Part shown: piece by piece, positions 10,927 to 23,697 of the stretch
Layout of the letters: every line of letters starts with the position of its first letter
Position numbering within the stretch: the first letter of the stretch is position 1
Origin: Malaya genurostris
Lineage: Eukaryota; Arthropoda; Insecta; Diptera; Culicidae
Direction: 5' to 3'
Length of the DNA stretch: 64,000 nucleotides
NCBI RefSeq assembly: GCF_030247185.1
Contig: NC_080571.1
Span: 143,760,691-143,824,690 of the forward strand
The notes under the pieces: generated by a model
The model's input: the letters and a program-made list of their open reading frames with translations, nothing else
Databases searched by the model: none
Told to the model about the DNA's origin: nothing
Made by a program: the position numbers and the translations under genes

Positions 10927-12083
10927 ATGGGTAAAACGCGCCATAGATCCGAGAAGGATCCAAAGGATGCTAAGCGTCTGAAGCCAAGTGATGTACAGGT
11001 GAACGATCGTTTGCTGAGTAAAAACCAATATGCTGATCTGCCAGTTGATGTCGAAGAGGAACTGCAGAAAAAGGAAAAAATGTCACCTTTCTACCTGAAG
11101 GGCTTCCCACCAACTCTACGCTCGGATTTCAATACGCTGATCAGCAAAGGACTACAGGCAACAATCCGTTTATGTACTGAAGGCTACAAAATAACTGTTC
11201 CGGCTTTGAACCACTACAAAGGAGTGGAATGTTATCTGAAGCAGACAAAAGCGGAATACTTCACACACGATATTGCCGCCAACAAACCTATGAAGGTTGT
11301 ACTTCGAGGACTACCCGACATGATGGAAGCCGAACTAAATCAGGCACTGTCGGAGGCTGGACTAAAGCCTATGACGGTGTTTAAAAGGAAACGACATAAT
11401 ACGGACAAAAAGTTTAGAGATCAACTGTACCTGATTCATCTGGAGAAGGGCTTCATCACCATGAGTCAACTGAAAACGATTGAATCGTTATTTCACATAA
11501 TCATCGAATGGCAAAAGTATAAACCGGTACATCGGGATGTCACACAGTGCACGGACTGTTTGAAATACGGCCATGGAGCGAGGAATTGCCACATGAAAAG
11601 TCGGTTCGGGAAATGTGCCGAACCACACAATACCAACGATTGCCTACTAGATGACATCGCTGTAAAATGTGTGAACTGTGATGGCGACCATCCATCTACT
11701 AGCAAATCGTGTCCCAAACGTGCTGAGTTCACAAAAATTCGACAACAGGCGTCCCGTAAACAATCAACGCGCAAGAATGTTCCACAGAAGGATGAAATTA
11801 ATTTCCCACGGCTCTCACCGAAGAGGGATATTCGAATTTGCCGCCACTTCCTCGCAGCAATCCAAAAGATTCAGCCGCTGGATCACAAAAAGAATCTTCT
11901 TCAGAAATTCCTCCTGGATGGGGCAATAATCAACCACAAGCAAAGGATGACTCTGGTGATTTATTCTCTGCTGAACAACTGATCGTCATTTTTAAAACAA
12001 TGACAACAAAACTACGAAACTGCAGAACACGGTTAGATCAAATCAACGCTTTAGGCAAATTCATCATCGAATATGCAATATAA
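10927..12083 (+). pseudogene. Jockey-type ORF1 (Gag-like RNA-binding protein), frameshifted
   Basis: The frame starts at ATG 10,927 and encodes a basic N terminus, a pre-knuckle domain around residues 110-190 (KVVLRGLP), then zinc knuckles. The first is intact (CTDCLKYGHGARNC). The second has lost its first cysteine (RFGKCAEPH). The third is CVNCDGDHPSTSKSC. The frame then shifts near 11,830: the likely original C terminus lies in the frame 11,838-12,083 ending in FIIEYAI, whereas the unshifted frame runs on to 11,982. The stop of the shifted frame overlaps the ORF2 start by 11 bases, the usual jockey arrangement. Such proteins bind element RNA and form the ribonucleoprotein particle. Confidence 0.85.
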
Positions 12084-14625
12084 TGAGTTGGTTATAGTAA
12101 ATTGGAATGCTTGCTCACTCAGGAGCAAAACTGCTGAATTGTCCGACTTTCTTCAAGAGAAGAATGCCAATATTGCTATTTTAACTAAAACTCATCTTAA
12201 ACCTGAAATTTCTATTTTTATTTCCAATTACAGGATTCACAGGCTCGACAGGACAACTACCAGAGGAGGGGGAGTTGCCATTGCCGTTAAACGATTCATT
12301 CAGCACAGGCTTCTGTCAGCCTTTAAATTGCAACTCATAGAAGCCATCGGAATTGAGATTACAACGACGATGGGACCCATCATCATCATTACAGCGTACT
12401 GCCCCAAACAAACAAATCTTCGAGATGGTACGTGTGCATCATTGAAGCGAGATCTGGCTATGCTCACTCGACGACAGAACAAATTCATCATTGCTGGGGA
12501 CCTGAACGCACGGCATGAGCTGTGGGGAAACAAAAGACAGAATCGAAACGGATTCGTACTTGCCGAAGATTACGAAGCTGGACAATACAACACCCTCGCT
12601 CCGGATCAACCAACGCGACTTTCCAGATCGGGAGTTCATTCCATTTTCGATATATTCATCAGCAACATCGCCATAGACAGCTCTCCGGTTGTCTTCAACG
12701 AGCTCTCATCCGACCACTTTGCAGTAATATTGACGTTGGGATCTTCACCAGAAACAGTGCCTATTCAACCTCGGAGGAACTATTATCGCACCGATTGGGT
12801 CCAATTTCAACAAATCGCCGACCAACAAATTAATATCGATCTGCCACTTGATTCCCCGATGGAAATCGATGCGGCCCTATCTTCCTTCCAGCATCCAATC
12901 ACAGTCGCTCGTGATAGGACGGTTCCAGTACAACATATGCCGAGTTCCTCTGTTCAAATCGACAGTGTCACCAAGAAACTCATCTGACTTCGAAATATCT
13001 ACCGGAGGCAGTATCAACGAACCGGCATCCTAGATAGGAAGACTTCTTATAACAACTTAACTAGGATAATCCAGGAAAGGATATCTGAGCATCGCAACAG
13101 GAACTTCGAGCATAAGCTTCGAGAAATTCTCCCACATTCAAAGCCCTTCTGGTCCTTAACGAAGGTGCTTAAGAAAAAAACGAAGCCTCTTCCTCCTCTG
13201 ATGTCCCCCCAGGACGCTGCTGAAGGAATACCTTTAATCACACCAGTAGAGAAGGCAAATCAGACAGACAGCTTGGTTCCTGAGGAAAGTAGAGTCACTG
13301 CGAATGAGTTGATGGCTATTGTGAAAAAATCCAAAAATATGAAGGCCCCCGGTTTCGACAACACATTCAACATTGAGCTGAAACATTTGAGTATTCGCTC
13401 ATTTGTCTTCTTAGCTAAAATTTTTAACAGGTGCTGGGAGCTTGGTTACTTCCCTTCAAAGTGGAAGTTAGCTAAAGTTATCCCAGTTTAGAAACCGGGG
13501 AAAGATCCTTCCCTTTCCAAGAGCTATCGGCCCATCAGCTTACTCTCTGCCCTATCCAAGCTGTATGAAAAGTCAATACAAAGGCGAATTCTTGCTTTCG
13601 CAGAACAGTTTGGGTTCCAGAAAGACAGACCCACCATCCACCAACTCACAAGGGTTAACAACGTCATTCAGCAAAACAAATCAGTGTCCAAAACGACTGC
13701 CATGGCAATATTGGATATTGAAAAGTCATTCGATAATGTGTGGCACGATTGCCTGGTGTTTAAACTGCATCGGTATAATTTTCCCATGTATCTTATTAAA
13801 ATTATCAAAAATTATCTTGCAGATAGAGCCTTCCAGGTTTCTCTGAATAATGCACTTTCAGAAAGATTTACTATTCCTGCTGGTGTACCCCAGGGAAGTA
13901 TCCTAGGTCCCATTCTATACAACATTTTTACATCAGACATCCCACCTCTTCCGGGTGGTGGTGTTCTGTCATAATTTGCTGATGATACTACCATTCTTTA
14001 CAAAGGTCGTGTCATTAATGCTCTGAAGAATAAACTATAGACAGGTCTGGACGCTCTAACTGAATATTTTACAAGCTGGAAAATTGTGATCAATGCAGCA
14101 AAAACTCAGGTCATCTTGTTTCCACATTCAAGATCTTCAAAACTTGTTCCATCAGACGAATGCCGAATACGATTCGGTGATGAGGTCATCCAATGGTCCG
14201 ACGAAGTTATCCATCTAGGACTCACCTTTGACAGACATCTGATATTCAGGTCACATGTTGACAAAATAGTTCAAAAATGCGGCATACTCATTAGGTCTCT
14301 GTATCCGCTGATTTGTAGAACATCTAAACTGTGCCTGAAGAATCAGATGGCTGTATATAAACAAATCATCTACCCCGCAATTGAATACGCAGTCCCTGTT
14401 TGGCGGGGCTGTGCACGAACACACAAACTTAGGCTTCAGCGCATTCAAAGTAAGATCTTAAAGATGATTCCAAATCTACCCCCTTGGACAAGGACTAGTG
14501 AAGTACATGAGATAGCCTCCCTGGATATACTGGAACAAAAATTCGAACAATACTGCACGAAATTTGAAGAGAGGTGCTCAATCTCTGAAATACAAATAAT
14601 TCAAAATTTGTACGTATTAGGTTAG
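12073..14625 (+). pseudogene. Jockey-type ORF2 (endonuclease-reverse transcriptase), multiply broken
   Basis: The N-terminal part (12,073-12,987) is an apurinic-type endonuclease: VNWNACSL, GDLNARH and SSDHFAV are all present. The motif that normally reads TETH is TKTH, so the catalytic glutamate is lost by one G-to-A change. A frameshift near 12,985 leads into the RT part. Its pieces lie at 13,165-13,491, 13,684-13,974 (LDIEKSFDNVWHD and GVPQGSILGPILYN) and 14,086-14,625. Stops interrupt at about 13,489 and 13,972, the latter two codons before FADDTTILY, and another near 14,038. The element cannot cut or copy itself. The family normally nicks target DNA and primes reverse transcription from it. 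Confidence 0.87.
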
Positions 14626-14861
14626 GGATAGTTATAAGTAGGTAGATATTTTAATAATTAAAATAAATATTATGATTAAACATTAACATAGTATGTAAAA
14701 CAAGAGTAACTAAAACACCTATCATTATTAACGAATCGTATGAACAACAAAGATGAAAGGCCAAATGGTCAAAACACTTGTACTGTAAAATGTTGATGTA
14801 ATACACAAAAATAGATTAATAAACAGATATTTATGCAAAAAAAATGCGAAAATCGATCATT

Positions 14862-15866
14862 TCTTCTTGTGCGTTGGATGAAAGCAGACGTCGGGCCGAG
14901 AAGACGCATTCAAACAGCGGCATTGGAGTGCGCACCTTCTGCGTAGTGAAAAACCTCAAACGCTCAGGTCGTAGTTCTCATTTTCCTTCCGGTCGTCAAG
15001 GCGAGAAGACGCATTAAACTAGTTCCGCATCATTTGGCACAGCGAGCGGATGTGTTGTGGTTTGTACGCAAAGCTAGTTTCAACTCAAACAAGAACAATC
15101 CTCTGCAGCATCTCGATAGTTTCTTCCAATGAAATATGCAAATCCGAGATGAAATAATCGACGTCAAAATCCTATAAGTGCCTATACGTGTGGCCGTTGA
15201 AACCGCTATTTGTCAAAAAGCTACAAACGAAACCACGTAAAAAGAAACCTCTTAAGAAAAAATAATTCAGTTTAGCATCATTTGGCACAGCGAGCGGATG
15301 TGTTGCGGTTTGTACGCAAAGCTAGTTTCAACTCAAACAAGAGCGACTGCATCATGCAACAGAGCTGCTGGTCGTTTGCATTGGAGGGAAAGAAAACGAA
15401 AAGTGGACAACATTATATAAAATCAGCCGTTCTAATGGCTCTAAATGTTATCAAAAGAACTATTAAGATTGCTTCTTTGTAAATCGAAGGTAACAATCAT
15501 CAGTTCAGTGACTTTTCAAAATAATTTGATTTGCTTCGTGCATTTTTCGCTGTGGAAAAATCGTTCGAGAAAAATGTTCCGAACTGTGCTAAATATCGTG
15601 AAGAATTCCACAAATTGGTCCTTCTAAAAGGCAAAAATGAATCCTTTCAGCATCTTGATTGTTTCTTTCAATGAAATATGCAAATCCGAAATAAAATAAT
15701 CGACATCAAAAATTGATTAAAATTCTAGTAGTGAAAAGGGGGAAAGTTTCACAATCTACACAATCGATCAACTATCAATTCGAATTCGAAAGTATAAAGA
15801 AATCGTGTCAGTTTTATTCGTATTCACGACATCCAGTCATGTCCCTGACATTACACACCCGTACAT
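14862..15866 (+). repeat. Family X copy X3, right part
   Basis: This continues X from tcttcttgtgcgttgg through two internal units that share catcatttggcacagcgagc, atatgcaaatccga and ataatcgac (about 15,031-15,200 and 15,270-15,720). It closes with cgtattcacgacatccagtcatg and gacattacacacccgta. A DPE-like agacg follows the split initiator at the usual distance. No protein is evident. Confidence 0.75.
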
Positions 15867-15872
15867 TTTTTT

Positions 15873-16263
15873 ATATAAGTTTTTATTATAATTGCATTGT
15901 GCATCATATTCTTTTTTCTTTGTCATATCTTTGCGCCTCGTATTTTTTGTTTTCGTTGTCATACTTGTTCTTTCTATTAGTTGAATCTATGTTTTTTTAA
16001 CTTTAATGCATTTAAGTGTATCTGTCGATATATTTATTCGTCTATATCTCGAATAAATTTTCTTTAACAGAGAAGTATTCATGTTTATGTATATTTTATT
16101 CGTTGAGGTACATCGCAACTTTTTAACCCGTAGATGCAAGCCGACTACCCGTCTTTGTCTGTGGAAAGAAAATTGTGATTGAAGTTGCGGCATGCGAATG
16201 TTTGTTGAAGGTTATTAATTTCAATTTTGTACATGCCATCTTTTCTAAACTGTCCCACAACTA
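15873..16263 (-). mobile_element. Probable errantivirus LTR, block copy 1
   Basis: About 390 bp downstream (minus strand) of an env tail, nearly the same as 38,046-38,446. On the minus strand it begins agttgtgggacagtt after a purine-rich run and ends near taattataataaaaac. Length and position fit an errantivirus 3' LTR, but no matching 5' LTR is in the window, so the limits are inferred. Confidence 0.45.
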
Positions 16264-16281
16264 GCTCTCGCCTCAATAGCT

Positions 16282-16500
16282 TCAGAAGCCGTCCTTCTGT
16301 TCTATTACTGGAATCGCTTTCGAGTAGTTACCGGTCGGTTGTCTTGTATCCATGCCGCAGCTACTCTTCCCGATTACCCGAGCTTGTTCTACCGGCGTCT
16401 GTTTTTCCTTTCTAAAAATAAACTTAAATCTGGACTTTAATACCATTCCGATAATAACAGTAACCATAAAGAAACTTATATTCTAATTCCGTGCTGAATG
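16282..16500 (-). pseudogene. env: Env C-terminal tail of a second errantivirus-like element
   Basis: The minus-strand frame ending at 16,282 reads from a hydrophobic stretch (MVTVIIGMVL) into a basic cytoplasmic tail (FKFIFRKEKQ) and a polar end. That is the layout of the last part of a membrane-anchored Env. It lies directly upstream of the probable LTR. A frameshift just before it separates it from TELEYKF-like residues. It resembles, but is not the same as, the tail at 16,835-17,100. It is duplicated at 38,463-38,700. Confidence 0.5.
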
Positions 16501-16524
16501 TGTTGTCTACAATAAAAGAAAATA

Positions 16525-16713
<189 letters not shown>

Positions 16714-16834
16714 AATTAAATTTTAGATTATATTAATAGGGTTTTAAAAAAGTCAAACGTATTGATCGAAGTCTAAATTAGATCTGATATATTGTGTGAA
16801 ATGTTCGATACATCGAAGAGCCCTGTCTTTGTTC

Positions 16835-19049
16835 CTAAATTGCTGATTTGACGGCTTGCAACGATGGTCCTCCGGTCACGTACGGTGTTGGGTTGCGTTC
16901 ATTGGCGTTCCACTTCGGTGTTGCTGACTTCGCTGTATTGCTTGGAACTTCTATCGGTTGTCCGGTTAAGTTTGGTTGTGGAGTATCGCGTTTAACTGCT
17001 TCCCCCATAAGTATTGCTCGTCCCGAGCAATTTCCTGTTTTTGTAAATTTCCAGTATTTGATGATGCCGATGGCCAAAAGTATGAGCGTGAGAATGATGA
17101 CGGTGCCGAATGACATGAATCCGATTCGGTATTTGAACTCTATAGTTTTCATGAGTTGTCTGTTTTCCAAATGGATATTATGTAGTTCGGAAAGGTTTGC
17201 GTGTCTTTCTACGTGCACCGTTTTTATTTTTGTAAGTTGCAGCGGAAGAATTGATGGCTGATCAAACTGTAGTTCGTAATTCTGAAAAAGCTCATTATTG
17301 ATGAACAACGAACAGTTCTGAAACGTAACTAGATGAATTCCTTTCAACGTTTCTGGTTGAATACCAGAATAATAGGTGCTATTAATGATTACGTCTTGGT
17401 GAACGGTTTGCACTAATAGCGTTCCTGGAGCTATCGTTTTTAATGTGGAACACATTTTTGTTTTTTATATAGCGGTGCAAACTAGAAACTCAAGCAAAAT
17501 ACACGTAAAAATGTGGTCAGGTTTTGAACAATTACAGCTCAGTCAATATTGTATCAATTATTAATATTATGTCACCATTTGATTGGAAATATTCCTACGT
17601 ATTGATTTGAATGTTCATAGCCATGTATTTTTATTTTATATCATTGAAATGTTGATTAATAGCTAGCAGTGTCCTATTTTGGCTGCAAAAAATCTCCGGC
17701 ATACCGGATTTCCCTGCCCTAGTCGACGGTTTTGAAGGAGTAAGCGATATATCAAAGGGAAAGCAGCGCTCTGATTGGTCAATCGAAGAAAAACCAAAGC
17801 TGTTAGAAGCACGCGAATCTACAAATAGAAGCGAAATTATAGCTAACGTTTCAGTCTTATGCGTAGCTTGCTAGAGGTAGGTTGTTGCTACACTGCACGA
17901 CAAAAAGTGCCATAAACGATTTGAAGCTTTTATTGGTATGCTCTGATCTTGTGTCATGCAAGATTGGATGAAATCCCATGTTATGTCGTTTCGCCTGAGA
18001 AATTGACAACTACCCCAGGGTAAATTTTGAGTGCTTAAGACTAATTTCTGATTTATATAAGATGAACTCGATTGATAATGAGAAATATTTTATCGCTTCA
18101 ACCGAAATCGCAAAATGGTAGTAATGGTAGAGAAACGCTTTAAAAATAACTGCTTGCATACAAAACATGAACACAAGCTTGGTGAAGAGAAGCTTAAATA
18201 TCGATATCCGTATCGGAAGCATGTACAAACATTTAATTGTATACATTTGGGCTATTGATGTAATTTCGTCGGCTACGAAACAAATACAAATCACAATAAA
18301 TAGAGTCTATATTCTGGGTTCGCGTGTTCGGTGTTGATTCCTAATAAGGATCAATCTAAGCAGAATCTTGTGCATTTGCGGATTCAAAAGTGTGACGACT
18401 AATTGAAAATGTCAATCATTGGATATTTTGGTTGCCTTGTTCCACATCAACGGCTCGAACAACCTCATGGGGCTGATCCTCGTAGTTTTGTATTCATTGA
18501 TGGTGGTTTTCCTGATACCGGGCATTGCCCAGGTTGCCCTCTTAGTAGTGGAGCTTCGCATGCATTGTTGGTGATGTCCATTAGTTGACTCCTTTCACAG
18601 ATCGTAATTTGGTTGGCTTCTCGACATTATGTTGCAATAGCTAGTATCTGCTGTGGATTTATCAAAACGGTGTTATGTGTCAGCTTCACTGAGTGGTTGT
18701 TACGGGATAACGGTTCAATAATAACTTTCTCGTAGGATATCGGTTGTAGTCTGGGGATGTTTACACATATAATGATTGTTGAGCCCTTATGTAATGTAGT
18801 GGTCGTTAAGTAGTTGCTAGCGTCGTCAAAGTGTTGAATTTTTATGCCCTGCTGTATGAACTCTTGAACAATGATTTGTATTTCTTTTGGTGTAAGTAGA
18901 AATTTACTGATGATATTTAATTTTGATAACACAATTGCATATTCTATTGCTTTTAGATTCTCTAGGAATGTGTCTAATTGAAAAGCTATCGATATTTTTT
19001 GGTTCTCTGACAGAATGTAATCGTCGATTTTTAAAATTGAGGTCAACAT
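16835..19049 (-). pseudogene. env: Errantivirus-like Env, C-terminal two thirds, split by a 1-kb insert (block copy 1)
   Basis: Two minus-strand pieces, 18,486-19,049 and 16,835-17,440, form the distal part of an Env-like glycoprotein. The distal piece holds a transmembrane helix (SFGTVIILTLILLAIGII) followed by a basic motif (KYWKFTKTG) and a long polar tail ending SAI. The N-terminal part, including any cleavage site, is absent because the block begins at the G LTR (19,052). Compared with the copy at 38,939-40,069 it carries small indels as well as the insert at 17,441-18,485. Such Envs belong to the baculovirus-F-like family of insect errantiviruses; this one is not functional. Confidence 0.72.
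17441..18485. mobile_element. ~1.05-kb insertion in env, unclassified
   Basis: It is absent from the homologous position at about 39,507, where ctatcgcttttgtattc is continuous. The left edge begins taatgtggaacacat. A matching inverted sequence, ccttgttccacatc, lies at 18,435-18,448, 37 bp inside the right edge. tttt flanks both sides. The interior has no recognisable protein. It contains a gattggtcaatc motif near 17,775. Confidence 0.7.
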
Positions 19050-19051
19050 GC

Positions 19052-20474
19052 TGTTACGTTTAGATTAGTATCACCTCGATCGAGTCAAAATACCTTAATA
19101 GTTTTGACAAAAAATCGATATAAACTTATTTACCAATAATCACCGCATGAATCATCGATGTAAATATCTCTCAGTGTAAGCCACACTCCACCAATGAAAC
19201 GCCGCCGCAAACGGAAAACCAGCAAATATACTTACATATATAGACCACACGAAAACGGATAGAAACTGCCTGAGAGAATCTGCCTGCTAGAAACCACCTG
19301 GCAATAGTTGACTAAAAACTGCAAAAAAGAAAAGAAGCCAAATCTTTGTCGAATGGGAGAAAGCCGTGAAGAGTTGCGCAGTTCAGTTCGGTGATCCGGA
19401 TCTTATTTGATTTTACACTTGTGCTCGTTGCGTCTCCGTTTGACATCGGATTGCCCGGAAAAAAGAATCCGCTCGCTATTAAGGAGCAGCTAGTAGCGCG
19501 TGCTAAATCATTTTCCGTTTGACATCGGACTGTAATACGAAAGAAGATTTACCCGGAGAAGTGAAAACGCTCGCTAGGAACAAGTTACTTGTAGCGCGTT
19601 CAAAATCGAGTTGAAAGTCGTCTGTATGACTCCTCCCAGGACATAGAACCGTTCATTACCGAAAGATTACTTTCCTTGGCAAGTGTGACTTGCAAGTTTG
19701 GATTTAAGACCGATCGACAAGCGTTCAAAGGCTGTAGCAGAAACCAAGACCCCTTTCAAAAGAGGTGTTTTTTTCTTGCTTACAAATGTTTTCAGAGTCT
19801 CCACAAATTGATCGCGCGTATCAATTATGCTGAACCCAGCTGTTTTGACGGGACACATTAGTTGAGCTTTTCGGGAATCGCTGCCTAGAGCCGGCGGCAA
19901 TCCAATAAACTATTGTGGATGATTGAGCCTAACTGAACACGTTAGCTTCAAGCTCAGCCGATCATAGTCACAGGGATAATAAAAGGAAACCACGAAAAAG
20001 GGTTGGAGTGAACGGGATAGATTTGGAAAATTCCGTGAGTGAAATGAAGAGCTGGATAGTGTTGCATGCGGGAACTTCGCACGGTGAGCGGTAGTGAGGC
20101 GGAGGCGGAACAGATAGCGAAAGGTGGCGAGATTGTGAGTAGACGATAGGCTGGACGATGTGCATGTGGGAAAGTGATTGGTGAATAGTATAATATTAGT
20201 AAATATGATGTTGTTTAGAGATAAGCGTAATTGATTGATGCATGAGAGGGTTTAAAGTAGTGGTTGGAAAAAGGAAGGATGATAAGTGAGAGGAGAGGAC
20301 CAGGAGTGAGATGAAAGTATCGGGGAATGTGGGAGGAATGGCATGTGAAGAAGAATACATTGTTCTGAGCATTATCGTAACACTTTTTTTCATTTGAGTT
20401 GGTGCACATTGCCCTCAGTGTTTGTGTTTTATTCCGGTTTTGGTAGTTCTGCTCTACCCGTAGCTAAAACCTTG
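19052..20474 (+). mobile_element. LTR of gypsy element G, block copy 1
   Basis: It starts tgttacgtttagattag and matches the two LTRs of the complete G element (40,072-41,379 and 49,227-50,621). A small deletion at the right end removes the terminal gtaaca and the first bases of the primer-binding site, leaving only tgcccaacc. The left flank catgc is the same as that of 40,072, showing the same insertion site before duplication. Confidence 0.85.
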
Positions 20475-20607
20475 TGCCCAACCAAAAATCCACAAAAATT
20501 TGAACTACCATTAGCAATTGTTTTATTTGGTTTGTGATATATTTGGCCTTGTGAGTTGAAACACTGTAAGATATTTTGGAAATTTAACTTTTACGCAAAA
20601 ACTCAAC

Positions 20608-22924
20608 ATGGATCACTCACACCTAACGAGTGAAGAAGTAGATAACGAACTAGCTCTACGCCATGTGCTTAATTTAAGTCGCACCACACATCGTGGTAAG
20701 GTAATTCGTCTTAAAACGCTCATAGAGCAAGAGTCGTTAAGTGACATGAAACCGACTAGCGCCAAGCATGTTATGAGCGTACTGGACAACATTAACGTTT
20801 GACAGACACAGTTAGATCAGCTCCACCTTCAGACAGAGGCAGCGATCCTCGCAGTCAATTCCGCGGACATGTATGAATTAAGATCCCGAATAATTCATTA
20901 TCAAAACCGTTTGCATTTGATTAATCCACCAGTAGAACTGAATGATAATTATACACTTCTCGTCTTCAACGTGGAAGACCTATATAAAAAAGTTTGTAAC
21001 GCGTTATCAGTAAATAGTGATCAAAGTGACGGTGCGAAACACTCTCTCCCAAAGAGTACAGGTACAAGAAGAAAATCTACGTGCTCAGAAGACGGAGCAG
21101 CAGGAGGATTCGATACATCAGATATCAGCCCATTTCCACAAACTGACACACTTGAATCTCATCAACGGTTAGCCAATAATGGAGGACGAGGGCGAGGACG
21201 AAAACTGGTTACACCGAACTCGCCATATTATTCGGAAGCAATACTGCCCATACTCGCATATCAGTCCCATATCGATTTTCGATAATTTTGAGTTAGCTTG
21301 AGGAATGAAATCTATCCTCAATATACTCTCAGAAATTGCAATAAAAGTTGAGGGTTTGTTCAGTACAATGTGAAAAAAATATCAACTCATGTCTGTCCCA
21401 TATGCAAAGTACCCGCATATCAGTCCCATTCAGTGCAAATTTCAATAATTTATTTGTTGCATCATTGGAATAGCAAAAGTGTATTACCGATATTTTATGT
21501 AATAATACCATGAATTAGCATTTGGTAGCACAATAAATCAAAAAATTCGAAAATAAAATTTTAATCGTCTTTTTCTCGACATGCCGATTTTCCATATGGG
21601 ACTGATATGCACGTATGGGCAGAATAGGTGGACGTTACATGAGGGTATGAATGATGAAACACTGTTGAACAGCATCAAACATCTACTACATGAAGACGCT
21701 CTCGAGTGGTACGCCCGAGCAACGTTACAGAACCGACTACTGTCTTGGAGCGTTTTCAAGCAAGAAATTCGGAAAGAATTCCTTCCTAGCGGATACTCAC
21801 AGATTCTTAGATTAGAGGCCAGCTTTCGATTTCAGGGCATTAATGAATCATTTGCTAAGTACTACCGAGATATTTCGGCATTGTTTTGATTCGTAGAACC
21901 ACCCATTCCAGAAAATGAAAAGCTCTTTACAGTGAAAAAAATATGAATGCGGACTACGCAGCCATTGTGACAGCGGCAAGACCGCAAACACTAGAGGAGT
22001 TGGTAGATATATGTACAAGCTACGACGAAACTAGGATGCTCTTGAACAGGCAACGGAGAGTTCCGATCCCGCACACGGCGAACCGAACTTGGCAACACCG
22101 TTGCCTGCTACCAAACCAACGTTCGCTCAACAGCAGTCTCATCGTTTCAACAAGGTGCACGCCGTCGAAAAGGATAAGTTCATAGATGAAAAATTGTCTC
22201 CGCTACAACAGGTCTCGGAATCGCAAAAAAAAAATACAGTGCACTGGAAGGAAGAAGTTTGGCAGAACCAAATGGATGAACTCCTTGAGCAGGTCAATGC
22301 TCTAAAAATGAGTTTCGATAAAAAAGAACCAGAGATCAGACACAGTGACACAGAGTAATCACAATTCTCGAGTCGTCAACAGTTTCAGTCGTTCGGAAAC
22401 GGACAAATATCAGCAGTTTCATCATCAACCAAGAGAGCCAGCTACTCTTTCGCAACCACAGTGGACACAATGCAAAGCAATTCAAGAACAACTTCCAGTG
22501 AGCCAACAACGAGGCAGACAGAGTTGGTACGCCGATCGAATCAACCCAACTGCAAGAGGAAAAGAAAACATAGTTGAACGAAGGCATGACACGCAACAAC
22601 CGTATGAACATCATTTACCACCTTCATCAGAGGCGTATTGCGGGATACAACGAACTGTACAAGACCATCAATGACATGTGATGACTTGTTGGAACTGTGA
22701 CGAGGAGGGACACAGATTCAAGGACTGTCCGAAACCACAGGCAATCTTATTCTGCTATCGATGTGGAAGGAAATGTTACTCGTTACGTAGTTGTTTCACG
22801 TGCCGGACAGACGCGGGAAACCAGCTGGCGGAGAACGAACAATAGAGAGTACCAGCTCTCCGCAATTTTTCGAAAACCTCTCAGATATCCCAGAATTCAG
22901 AAATCTACTTTCAATAATCATTGA
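20608..22924 (+). pseudogene. gag: G element gag, block copy 1
   Basis: ATG 20,608 opens a frame MDHSHLTSEEVD, with a TGA near 20,801 where copy 2 has a cysteine codon. A 379-bp MITE interrupts it at 21,244. The capsid-like part (21,640-21,890) has the residues WYARATLQNRL and a LRLEASFRFQG stretch, then a TGA. A nucleocapsid zinc knuckle, CWNCDEEGHRFKDC (CX2CX4HX4C), lies near 22,687. Gag forms the particle shell and packages RNA; this copy is dead. The clade looks mdg3/blastopia-like, but that is a guess from the pol sequence. Confidence 0.8.
21244..21622. mobile_element. 379-bp MITE in gag, with terminal inverted repeats
   Basis: The ends are ctgcccatactcgcatatcag and its near-complement ctgatatgcacgtatgggcag. 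aata (21,240-21,243 and 21,623-21,626) is the target-site duplication. The block-copy-2 gag lacks it and reads caatagg straight through. The inner sequence repeats parts of the end motif (cccgcatatcagtccca near 21,411). No coding capacity. Confidence 0.9.
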
Positions 22925-23119
22925 CCCAGGAAAAGAAAATCGTCCGCACGCCTTATATCAGTGCTAGGGAAAGAAGTAAAAGCTTTACTGGACAGTGGAG
23001 CTGTGCTCTTTGCTTGGTGGCAGACAAGTGCAGTTAGTGCATGACTGCAAGCTGAAGAAAGGGAAGCTGTCTGGAGGAATAAAAACAGTGGACGGTACAT
23101 TACCGATTTTGTGTATTTA
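22925..23119 (+). pseudogene. pol: G element protease, N-terminal part (block copy 1)
   Basis: The frame holds an ISVLGKEVKALLDSG stretch, the aspartic-protease DSG motif, but a small deletion directly after it disturbs the frame compared with 43,450-43,650. It is cut at 23,119 by the 10.3-kb insertion and resumes at 33,408. Confidence 0.75.
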
Positions 23120-23697
23120 CTAGGGTTTGGATGAACGAAGCAGTGAAGATGAGTATACATGCTCCACGGTGTGTGATATTCATGAATATATCTGCTTTAT
23201 GAACCATGTCGCTTTTGAGGAAACGTGAGCCTTGTTACTTCATTGGAACAACTGTCCATGCACGGGAATGGAATGGAAGAGAGCGAAACATGTTTACGCA
23301 TACCATTGTTTCTCCTTCTCTCGGAAAGAGAGAATATCTCAACCCACAATTCATAGCAAGCAACAAGCCTCACTAGACTTGGCAGTGCTAAGGATTGAAT
23401 ATTCAGTTTTCGCCAAAACACTGATGACTGGTTGCCAACTATCGAATGCTTCTGCACGTTCAATGGATATAATGAACCAACGAACAAGGAAAAAACGAAA
23501 CTTGAACCAGATGAGGATGAGTTCATATGCCTGTATTCCAATGAAACTTCTCATTTAAGCCATGTAGTGGTGATTTAGTTATGTGGCTGTGTATGCGGTC
23601 TAGAAGTAACATTATCGTTTGAATTTATTGATAGTTATAGTTATTTCGTAGGGAAAATTGGTTGTTGCAAAGTTTTTCTGTTTGAAAAAGACGAATT

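Larger units (their letters stand above)
10830..14846 (+). mobile_element. Jockey-clade non-LTR retrotransposon, full length but dead
   Basis: A complete 4.0-kb insertion bounded by a 15-bp target-site duplication. It has a 5' leader of about 97 bp, ORF1, an overlapping ORF2, an AATAAA-type signal near 14,817 and a short A-rich tail at 14,836-14,843. Two overlapping ORFs, CCHC knuckles in ORF1 and no RNase H place it in the jockey clade. It sits inside X3, exactly at the initiator of X's promoter-like region. Confidence 0.88.
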
